From contig JAACJP010000030.1 of NCBI GenBank assembly GCA_013368375.1, positions 248,001 to 312,000 on the forward strand: a DNA stretch of 64,000 nucleotides, read 5' to 3'. The notes beneath the pieces are model-generated. The model had not been told where the DNA came from and ran no database searches. It saw nothing but the letters and a program-made list of their open reading frames with translations. Below, in pieces: positions 47,740 to 57,881 of the stretch (its first letter is position 1; the number at the start of each line of letters is the position of its first letter). This DNA is from Tricholomella constricta. Its lineage: Eukaryota; Basidiomycota; Agaricomycetes; Agaricales; Lyophyllaceae. The translations under genes and the position numbers were made by a program.

Positions 47740-50700
47740 CCTCGCAATCCATCCCATCCTGAATCCCATGTCCATTCCAAATCCATCCCATATCCATCGT
47801 CGGTCGTCTATATGCCCCTGCGCTAAACAGAGAAAGAAATCAGCGCACGATTTACAGAACAGGGAAGCGACGTACCTTTCCACGCGAGCTCGCGCCGTGT
47901 CTCCGTACTACAGCCGGCCCTGTCAGTAAAAGATATACGATATGTAATGTAGACTCTATGAAATGAACGCAGGGGAAACGAACGTACCTTTTTGTATGCG
48001 GCCTACGAAATCCTCTACACTCAAGCCCTATCCATCCCAAGTCCATCGCGTCGTCCATTTTCTCGTCGTCCATGTGCCCCTGCCCCAGAACTAGCTACGG
48101 AGAAATCAAGGGGAAGTCCGAGGGTATCAGCACACGATGAATGAGGGGAAACGACGTACTTTGCATGTGGACCGACGGAACCCTCTACACCTTTGCCCTA
48201 TCCATCCCGAGTCCGTCGTCGGTCGTCCAAGTGCCCCTGCCCCGATATCTAGCTACAGGAAAATCAAAAGGAAGTCCGAAAGAATCAGCACACGATTAAT
48301 GAGAGGGAAACGACGTACCTTCCACGCGAACTCTTGAAGTGTGGCGCCCGGTCTCCCCACCGCGGCCGCCTCTATAAGTTGAAGAGATAAGAAATGTACG
48401 TAAACTAGAACTAAGAATGGAACGATACGACTAAGCCCTCTACACTGGGCCCTATCCATCCCAGGTCCATCGTCGATCGTCCAGTCGTGCCCCTGCCCCA
48501 TTACCTAGCTACGGAGAGAACAAGGGAGAGTCCGAGAGTATCAGCACACGATGAACGAAAGGAAAAGGACGTGCCTTCCACACGAGCTCTCGCATGGCGC
48601 CCGGTCTCCCCACCGCGGCCGCCCCTGTAAGTCGAAAGTATAAGAAATGTACGTAAACTATGAATGGAAAGAGAAACCCTCTATCTGATGCCCTGTCCAT
48701 CCCAGGTCCATCGTCGATCGTCCAGTCGTGCCCCTCCCCCGACATCTAGCTACGGATAAAACAAGGGAGAGTCCGAGGGTATCAGCACATGATGAACAAA
48801 AGGAAAACGACGTACCTTCCGCGAGAATTCTTGAAGTGTGGCGCCCGGTCTCCCCACCGCAGCCGCCTCTGTAAGTAAAAGAGATAAGAGATGTACGTAA
48901 AATAGAACTAAGAATGGAACGATACGACTAAACCCTCTTCACTACATGCCCTCTCCATCCCAGGTCCAGCGTCGGTCGTCCAGTCGTGCCCCTGCCCCGA
49001 TACCTAGCTACGGAGAAATCAAGGGAGAGTCCGAGGGTATCAGCAAACAATTAACGAGAGGGAAACGACCTACCATCCATGCAGAATCTTGAAGCGTGGC
49101 GCCCGATTTCCCCACCGCGGCCGCCTCTGTAGGTAAGAATGTAAGAGATGTACGTAAACTATGAATGGAAAGATACGACTAAACCCTCTACACTAATGCC
49201 CTATCCATCCCAGGTCCATCGTCGGTCGTCCATGTGCCCCTGCCCCGATACCTAGCTACGGAGAGATCAAGGGAGAGTCCGAAGGAATCAGCAAACAATT
49301 AACGAGAGGGAATGTCGTACTATCCATGCGGAATCTTGAGGTGTGGCGCCCCGTCTCCCCACCGCGGCCGCCTCTGTAAATCGAAGACATAAGAAATGTA
49401 CGTAAACTATGGATGGAAAGATACCACTACTAAACCTCCACAATAACGCCCTTTCCATCCCAGGTCCATCGTCGGTCGTCCAGATGCCCCTGCCCCGATA
49501 CCTAGCTACGGGAGAATCAAGGGAAAGTCCGAAGAAATCAGCAAACGATTAACGAGAGGGAAACGACCTACCATCCACGCGGAATCTTGAAGTGTGGCGC
49601 CCAGTCTCCCCACCGCGGCCGCCTCTGTAGGTAAGAATGTAAGAAATGTACGTAAACTATGAATGGAAAGATACGACTAAACCCTCTACACTAATGCCCT
49701 ATCCATCCCAGGTCTATCGTCGGTCGTCCAGATGCCCCTGCCCCAATATCTAGCTACGGGTAAACCAAGGGGAAGTCCGAAAGAATCAGCAAACGATTAA
49801 CGAGAGGGAACGACGTACCTTCGATGTGGACTCTTGAAGTGTGGCGCCCGGCCTCCCCACCGCGGCCGCCTCTGTAAATCGAAGACATAAGAAATGTACG
49901 TAAACTATGAGGATGAAAAGATACCACTACGAAACCCTCCACCTGATGCCCTATCCATCCCAGGTCCATCGTCGGTCGTCCAGTCGGTGCCCCTGCCCCG
50001 GTACCTAGCTACGGAGAGATCAAGGGAGAGTCCGAGGGTATCAGCAAACGATTAACGAAAGGAAACGACCTACCATCCATGCAGAATCTTGAAGCGTGGC
50101 GCCCGGTCTCCCCCCCGCGGCCGCCTCTGTAAATCGAAGACATAAAAATGTACGTAAACTATGAGGATGAAAAGATACCATTACGAAACCCTCCACCTGA
50201 TGCCCTATCATCCCAGGTCCATCGTCGGTCGTCCCATCGTGCCCCTGCCCCGGTACCTAGCTACGGAGAGATCAAGGGAGAGTCCGAGGATATCAGCAAA
50301 CGATTAACGAGAGGGAGACGACCTACCATCCACGCGGAACCTTGAAGTGTGGCGCCCGGTCTCCCCACCGCGGCCGCCCCTGTCAGTCGAAAGTATAAGA
50401 AGTGTACGTAAACTATGAATGGAAAAATACCGCTACGAAACCCTCTACACCAACGCCCTATCCATCCCAGGTCCATCGTCGGTCGTCCAGATGCCCCTGC
50501 CCCGGTACCTAGCTACGGAGAGATCAAGGGAGAGTCCGAAGGAATCAACAAACGATTGAAGAGAGGAAAACGACGTACCTTCCACGCGAGCTCTCGTATG
50601 GCGCGCGGTCTCCCCACCGCGGCCGCCTCTGTGAATAAAAGACATAAGAAATGTACGTCAACTATGAGAATGAAAAGATACCACTACGAAACCCTCCACC

Positions 50701-50900
50701 TAATGCCCTATCCATCCCAGGTCCATCGCCTATCGTCCAATCGTGCCCCTGCCCCAATACCTAGCTATGGAGAGATCAAGGGAGAGCCCGAGCGTATCAG
50801 CAAACGATTGAAGAGAGGGAAACGACCTACCATCCATGCCGAACCTTAAAGTGTGGCGCCCGGTCTCTCCACCGCAGCCGCCCCTGTAAGTTAAACTCTG
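47740..50900. repeat. Tandem array of about 13 copies of a 250-bp unit
   Basis: The landmark CTATCCATCCCAGGTCCATC recurs at about 48451, 48691, 48949, 49199, 49449, 49698, 49949, 50203, 50456 and 50706, giving spacings of 240-258 bp. Three degenerate copies precede it (about 47760, 48026, 48190). Each unit also carries GCCCCTGCCCCGATACCTAG, CAAGGGAGAGTCCGAGGGTA, a GTGTGGCGCCCGGTCTCCCC block, a NotI octamer GCGGCCGC (9 of 11 positions) and AAGAAATGTACGTAAACTAT. The central copies are most alike and the edges decay, as expected for unequal crossing-over. No long continuous reading frame spans the units. Confidence 0.95.
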
Positions 50901-52321
50901 CATCAAACAGTTCTGCACTCTTTCCGTCTCCTCTTTATAATCGTATCGCCCGCTAATCGTTGATATCAGTGTACGAATTTGTTTTGCAAGGGAGGTGGGG
51001 GGAAAATAGGGGAAGTCGGGAGAGTGGGGGGATTGTTCCAGAAAGAGAGAGAAAGGGTTTTGGGGGATCGGCGGGTGAAGAGAGAGATCATTCTGGGGTG
51101 GTATGAGGTTGTTTGGGTAGTAGGCGGATAGATTTCGGTTCGAAAGTGGGTGTAACAAGTCAAGAATTAGGTGCAGTCAAAGTCGAAACGCGGTGAGCTT
51201 CGTAGTGGTCCACACGTGATCGCGTTTAAGGGGACTTTGAAGACGCAAGACGTTAAACTTCATAGTAGAGCTAGAAAGTATCACGATGGCTCCAAGTTCA
51301 TGGATGAAGGCAGAAGTGATTGATGGCAGCAACAGACAAGTCAATGCATAGCTAGATGAAATTTGCGTATGCGGACTCCGAGATCACACCATCGAGCACC
51401 TTCCTTATCAAGGACGCGATATTCTCATCCTCGCATTTGCTTTTGTAGAGAAAATGGCAAGTCCTCTGGCGTTCGCTTGTAGCGGATGGACACTGCGTCA
51501 TGTCATGTTCAAGTTCATGCTTGCTGACCAGAGAGCGAGTGGAAATAGGTCCAAGAATATCCATGGCATCAGATAAACGGTGCACTAGCTGCAAGAGAAC
51601 GTCCGAGTCGGTCAAAAGCAACCACGACACTGACAGTAATAGACATCCATCCTGACAATGACATGTGTCACAGCGCTATGACCCCACGCGCCACTCCTAG
51701 TATGTAGATGGGGATATCGTAGATAAGGAGTTCTAAAGCAAGATGTCCCAATCAGGATGCACACGTATAGGGTCCAAAGGTCCCAGTCAAGCTTCTCAAG
51801 GCGGCACGCATCATGGTCGGGACTATCCATGCGTCAAGGAGTCCATCTCGCTGGCCCTCCCTTTTCGGTACTACGACAGCGACCGCAAAGAAAGAAAGGA
51901 AGCACCCAGACCAGCTCCCCTGATGGTATGCCATTGCAGTATACCATTTTCAACATCGCGATTGCCACGAATGGCATCGTTCCGATAATGACGCGAGTGA
52001 GGGCAGATCGACAGGTCATAAACGACCAGAACCCAGTGCCCTTCGCCGGGTTCATAGTTTAAATTCGAGAGACAAGAATTACCGTGCTTTATGTTCTTCA
52101 CGCAAAGGAACGCATAGAATTTCAAGTTCTGTCACTTGAACAATCTGTAGTTCCTATTCGAAAAGTATCGCGGTATATATTATCCTTCGTATGTCGGAGT
52201 CGTAAGGTAGTATCTGGTGTGGGTGGGACCAAAGCTCTATCATAATCATAACAACACATCTTACTTCACCATATTATTTTTCCATTTTGAGTTTTTCCCT
52301 GCTGAATAGTGTAAGGGGGTT
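50901..52321. other. Region right of the array, unresolved
   Basis: 50985-51090 is strongly purine-rich on the plus strand. Minus-strand frames between 51352 and 52125 contain hydrophobic stretches (for example RVIIGTMPFVAIAMLKMVYC) and splice-like signals, which might represent a membrane protein or its remnant. I could not build a continuous model. Confidence 0.35.
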
Positions 52322-53841
52322 TTAGTGTTCTTCCGGTATCGCCTTGTGTGTTGGGCTGGTGCTCCTGCTCGCTAGTCGGCTCGCGTAGCGGCTACTGTCG
52401 TCATAGTCACTACCTTCCGCTCGGAGCTCAGCGTGGCCCATCTTGGTGAGTTTGTCGTCAAAGTCGCGGTTACGATATCCCGAGACGATGCGTTCCAAGA
52501 GATCTGATGTAGATATACCGGGTGTGCGGCGGGTGGGAATGAATTTTCCTACAGAGGAACAGGGTACATCGGTGAGCGTGTGAAAGACAGAGTAGACGAC
52601 GCGTACCTTGGCTCTTGACATAGTCATATACGTCGTCGTGTCCTCCACTGGCATACGGGTCTTCGTCGTGAGCCACGTAGTCAATCTCAAATTTCTTGAT
52701 AAAGTCTTCATCAATTACCCAGGGCGCATCTGCAACAATTTCGTCCACCCATCGGCAGTGTCTAGCAGCCTCGAGCCTAGACGTCTGTGTTTGAGTTGGT
52801 GTCTGGATCCGGGTTGGACGGCGACGTACCTTTCTGCATGCGTCATGATGCCCTGCGCCTTGTTGGCCCTGACGAGTTCGTCAGAGCAAACACCCACAAG
52901 GAGATAAACGGATGGGAACGATAGTTTTGCCTGTCGCAGCTGCAGGGCATGCCTGGCATGATATGTCAGCGGGACCGAAGGATTTAGGAAGGGCGGGCTT
53001 ACCCAAAATGGAAGAGATCGTAGACACCTGTCATGTGATTTGGAGTCAGTGCGGTGACGTAGTGGCGGGTAAAGTTACGAACCGTCGGCATAGACTCGGA
53101 CGGGTCGGTCTGTCGCTGGCGGATTGATTTTGTATTTTCGCCAGGACTCGCCGTCGATGGCCTTTTGCACGAAGGCCTGAATATCCTCTGCCGTGAGCGC
53201 GGCCGGATTGAACGCAGCCTCCGAAGCAGCGGCGACGGCTGGCTCCTCTGGGACGTGAAGAGGGGCCACGCTGACATGAACCGGAGGAGATATGAACACA
53301 GGGTGATTTGAATCTGTCGTGGCTCGCATCGCTGACATTGGGTTGCCGTTCTCAGTGATCGGAGTTGTTGAGGAGGAAGGGAAGTTGGGGGTAATTGGGG
53401 TATTGAGAGTGGAAGTTGAGGACGTGTGGTGGTGATGGTGATGTGGAACCCTTGAAGAAAGTACATCCGCACTGGCGGTCGCACTGGATTCGACATCTCC
53501 GTCATAGGTGGGTGAATCAACCCCGTCCGAGTCCGATAAGAGACTCGACGCGAGCTGATGTTTTACACGAGAGACCGAGTATGGTTTAGGATGTGAAGAA
53601 GCACGCAAATTGCTCGTGTTGTGTCCATGTCGGGACACCGGAATCGATACAGCTGAAGCACCGTCATCTGTTAAAGGGTCGTTGTCCTCCTCAGATCTAA
53701 AACCATCAGATTATTGAGTGATGATCGCGTCGCATGAAAGGAATTTACACACGCGTCGTATGCAGGAGAATCTATTACCCTAGGGTATTTTCCAAATGAT
53801 CTTTTGCTGTGTAGCACCTTGCGGGGGGCTTCAACGGACAT
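52322..53841 (-). CDS. PCT1: Choline-phosphate cytidylyltransferase
   Basis: Makes CDP-choline from CTP and phosphocholine, the controlling step of the CDP-choline (Kennedy) route to phosphatidylcholine. Starts MSVEAPRKVLHSKRSF at 53841. The N-terminal 180 residues are Ser/Thr-rich with a natural run of six His. The catalytic domain begins RPVRVYADG, VYDLFHFGHALQLRQAK (HxGH nucleotide-binding motif), then LVGVCSDELVRANKAQGIMT, HAERHCRWVDEIV, FEIDYVAHDEDPYASGGHDD, and GKFIPTRRTPGISTSDLLER (RTxGxSTS motif). A short charged C-terminal helix (RDFDDKLTKMGHAEL), suited to membrane association, and a Ser-rich tail ending IPEEH follow. Several introns all close in frame. Divergent from the amidohydrolase gene, 137 bp apart. 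Confidence 0.95.
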
Positions 53842-53978
53842 GGTGGAACTGGGGAAAGGGCAAAATTCGAGTGTGTCACATGTTGTCACGCAATATTTTA
53901 ATATCGTTTGCCGATCACACGCGGTCCACACACGGACACGGGCAGGATCCGTTCTTGGGCCTCCAACGCTTAACTGTC

Positions 53979-56621
53979 ATGTCAGAGAAATCCTCCGCCA
54001 GTTCAAAGGCCTATAACCGGTTTCCACTCGGCGCGTCGTGGATATTCAGCGCGATTCTCGTTTCATTTCTCGTCTCCGGATGGTTCTTCGACGCGTACGA
54101 CAACCTGCTTTCGTTGAACAGTTATATCCTATGCTCCGAATCGCACAACATATATACCGTGGACGAGCTGAGACCTCGGGTGGAATGTATCTCGATCAAA
54201 GGCTCGACTATCATCGACACTGGAAGCTTTGGTGCCTGGTCTATCATATCTAACTGACAACAGAAGCATAACTCACAAGGACTTTTTAAGATGAAGTCAC
54301 CGAGCGCGGTCTTTTAAGAAGTGGATTGTTCCCGCATCTTCCGAACTTGGTCTTGAAAATCATCCACAGAAGTCCCAGAGTATTCAAGGTTAATCCACAA
54401 TCCGTTGTCGTCCCTGGTCTTGCAGGTAAGGGCACTGTGATAATTTACAGTCCCAGTCCAAGCTCACGGAGCTTCGACAGATGCACACGCACACATTCTC
54501 CAGTATGGATTCATGAAGGAGCTTTCGCTGGCTACTACGACGTCGATTGAAGGTAATTAACCATAGTGTGGACACTGTATCATCATCCGACCAACCAGTC
54601 CCCCCACCCTTTAGGTGTCGTTGAGCGCATTAAAGAATATATCCTCGCCCATCCAGATATCCTAAACGACAAAACACGATGGATCCAGGGAATGGGCTGG
54701 GACCAAACTAAGTGGCCAGGCGCTCTATTCCCCACTGCCGTGAGATCATTACCTGGCAGGAAAAATTATGTCTGTGGCGTGCTAATAGGTTGATGTCGTT
54801 ACCCAGGCTGACCTAGACCAAGATCCTCTCCTAAAGGGACGCCCCATATCCCTCAGCCGTGTGGACGTACATGCGAAATGGGTATCTCCACGCGTCTTGG
54901 AATTAATGGGCGACCTTCCGGACAAAGTAGACGGCGGGAGCATCGTCCGTGACACTGATGGTCGACCTACAGGTGACTCTTTGAGTTATCACGCCAATTT
55001 GGTACACAGTTCTTACTCCAATTATCAAGGTATATTTGTGGATAATGCGATGGCTCTTATACCGACCCCTGAATGGACGGAGGACCGTATGACTCAGTTC
55101 TTCGAAACCACTATGAGGGACGCTCTGGCGCATGGTTTGACATCCATTCATGACGCGATGTCTTTCCCAGACTATATCCAGTTCTACAAAAAGTGCGCCT
55201 CACTTTGGTTCAAAACATAACCAGTCTCATGTTGATTCGCTTCGCTTTTCAGGAAAGCCGATGAAGGCAAACTTCCCGTTCGTAGGGCCTCTCAAACTCT
55301 TTACATACGCTGATATTTACTCCCGATTTAGAATCGTCTGTACCTTATGGGTCATTCACCATCGAACGATTATTGGGGAGCCCAAATTCCGCAGCTTATC
55401 GATTATGGAAAGCACGGACGCCTAACAGTGAGGAGTGTGAAGCTTGTCACAGACGGTACATCCCTTTGTCTATCTGCCGGTACACGATTAAACCTATTGC
55501 GCCACGTATAAGGTGCTCTGGGCTCTTGGGGTGCTGCGCTCCTTGAGCCTTACTCGGACAAGCCAGATTTCAGCGGTCTCATACTCACACCACCAAAGGA
55601 GCTATCAGACTTGGTACACAAGTTTTGGAAGGACGGCTTCCAGGTCGTGAGTTTTATTTGCTCTCTTCTCTTCTAGATGTGCCGCCCTCATTGAGATCGA
55701 AATTGCCACCCAGAACATCCACTGCATTGGTGATCGCGCCAACCATGTTGTCCTTGACATCTTCGAGGATATTATGAGCAATCATGGGGCAAATGCGACG
55801 GAGTGGAGACCACGCATTGAACATGCGCAGATTATGACGATGGAGGATCTGCAAAGGTCCGGAAAGTTGGGAGGTACGCACGTTAAGTCTCTTTATGGAC
55901 TTTGGGCTCATGGAAAGCCCCTCAACAGTGCTGGCCAGTGTTCAGCCCACACATGCGTAAGTCAAGTAAACAAGTCTTGGTTATGCTTCTCAGACGATGT
56001 TCATTTTCCTCAGAACATCAGACATGGCATACGCGGAAACTCGACTGGTATGTTCTTCCGCTCTAACGTACCAATACAGTCAATTCCAATCCGTGGCTCA
56101 AGGGACCCGATCGAATCAAAGGCGCTTACGCATACCAAACACTCTTGCAGTATGTCCACTCAGGTGTTCTCAACACTCAATCTCCTCATTGTTCTATTTC
56201 CACCAGAGCATCGCCTAACCACGTCCTTCCACTGGGCTCAGACTTCCCAGTTGAGTCTATCAACCCCTTGTTAGGGTTCTACGCCGCCGTAGCTCGTCTG
56301 TATGTGGATGGTTCGTCACCTCATGGTGAAGGCGGCTGGTGCGTTGTCGGCCGTCACGATCGATGTGTCTCCACATTAATCAACATCTGGACCAGGTACC
56401 CGCAAGAGAAGTTGACACGCGCGCAGGCCTTGAAAGGCATGACGCTTGATGCTGCCTACGCGTCGTTCGCAGAGAACAGCCTTGGGTCGCTCACACCGGG
56501 CAAGAAAGCGGACTTCGTGGTGTTCGATGGCGACATTATGACCATTCCATTTGCTGATATTTTGAAAACGAAGGTCAGCGCCACAGCCATTGATGGTAAA
56601 GTGGTATATGGCTCTCTCTAA
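53979..56621 (+). CDS. YtcJ-type metal-dependent amidohydrolase, membrane-anchored
   Basis: About 14 exons join to a protein of roughly 570 aa of the amidohydrolase-3 (YtcJ) family. It begins MSEKSSASSKAYN with one membrane helix (WIFSAILVSFLVSGWFF) that probably anchors it in the secretory pathway. Metal-site motifs are all present: HxH in GLADAHAHILQYG, VKLVTDGALGSWGAALLEPY, His in NIHCIGDRANHVVLDIF, His in RIEHAQIM, and Asp in PLGSDFPVESINPL. The closing segment LTRAQALKGMTLDAAYASF followed by GKKADFVVFDGDIM is standard for the superfamily. Substrate unknown; formamide-type or other amide hydrolysis is usual. Because of many introns the frame looks broken in places, but each break is explained by a GT-AG pair. 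Confidence 0.88.
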
Positions 56622-57881
56622 GTGCATGCGGACAATTTGGATCGGAATATGACGGTGGCGATTGGAAACTGCAAGCCCGAATTATCAATTGAGGACTATG
56701 TGCCGCACCTGGCGAGCCTGCGAGTCAGGCGCGAATTCTTGTTCCCCTGATGTGCCGTATATATTCTCTCTTGCTTTTCCCGCCAATTTGATTCTTATTC
56801 CCATTCTCTCTCTCACCGTCCTTATCCTAGTAGATGTCCGGACATCGTTCGATACATGCTCACTATACTCATCTTGCGTTATTTTTTCCCCATTCTCCTC
56901 TCTCTGTGCATTTTGACAGAGACCATTGGTAACTGGAGGGCTGGTGACTGGTGCGCACTGACACGAGGTGCTCCGATCGGAGCTTCTGGAAAACATCGTG
57001 CTCAAATCAATATCTGTCGAAGACCTCGAGCGAGTGACTCCTCTCAACCTTAGGCTGCCGGACGTTGTAGTGCCGACAGCATCCCATTTCCAATGCCAGT
57101 GTTACAAAGGATAGGGCTGGCACCGAAACTCAACGACCTCTATGTCATTGATCTCAGAGATATAGCTCTGCATTTCTGCGTTAGATATGCACCTCGACAT
57201 GCTTAAACAACGGCGTCAGCATTCATTCCGAGAACACCTCCGGCGTTCGTCCTGCCTTGGCGCGATCAAAGATTCCCGGTGAAGTATTGAAACCTGATGC
57301 TCACTGCGACACCCAAGGGCTGTCCCATTGACAAACATCGGGATTGCGGGATTAGCAGTCTCAAATTGGACGCGAGGGCTTTGCGTGAGTTGAATCACGC
57401 GAAATACGTTAACGTTGCCGTACCTTCCCCCCCCCCACCCTGCATCGTATATTCTGCCAGAGACGTAAACGCTGGAGGATGTATTGATTTGCCATCATAT
57501 ATTTGCGAAGACTGCTGAGTACTTTTAATCATTCTGAAATACCTGTTCTCAAGGGCAAAAGTGGTGTGTAAGTTATATACATCTACTTGCCGCACCATAC
57601 CAAAACTACATATGCGACCTTCTTCATTTTACCTACATTTTACTGAACACAACTTCTGCCCGGTCAAGGATAGTTCCCTGAAGTATTGGGACATGTCCTG
57701 CACCCCAAAAACCTGACTCGTCGATTAAGAAAATTGATCGAAACCTTTCAGTGTAATGAAGCAATCTGGGGCTCTGCAAACACGCTCAATTTATGGCATG
57801 CGGATACCTTTGAACAACTACGCTGGTTCTGGTCTTTATATATAATCTGGAGTCGTTGAGTTTATCATCATTACGGGCTCC
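56622..57881. other. 3' flanks of amidohydrolase and GH31 genes
   Basis: Convergent genes end on both sides. A C10 run lies at about 57428. No gene recognised. Confidence 0.5.

Noticed and set aside
48137..50849. Repeated short reading frames within the array
   Set aside because: They recur because the unit recurs, are under 150 codons, and stop codons and length changes interrupt them. No protein-family match.
47740..50900. CRISPR-like repeats
   Set aside because: The unit is about 250 bp with no short repeat/unique spacer alternation, and the genome is eukaryotic.
53430..53450. Six-histidine run in the cytidylyltransferase as a vector tag
   Set aside because: It is embedded in a native Ser/Thr-rich region of a multi-exon gene, with no cloning-vector sequence around it.
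54240..56300. Amidohydrolase as a pseudogene with many stops
   Set aside because: Every break can be removed by a GT-AG intron, and all metal-ligand motifs are kept.
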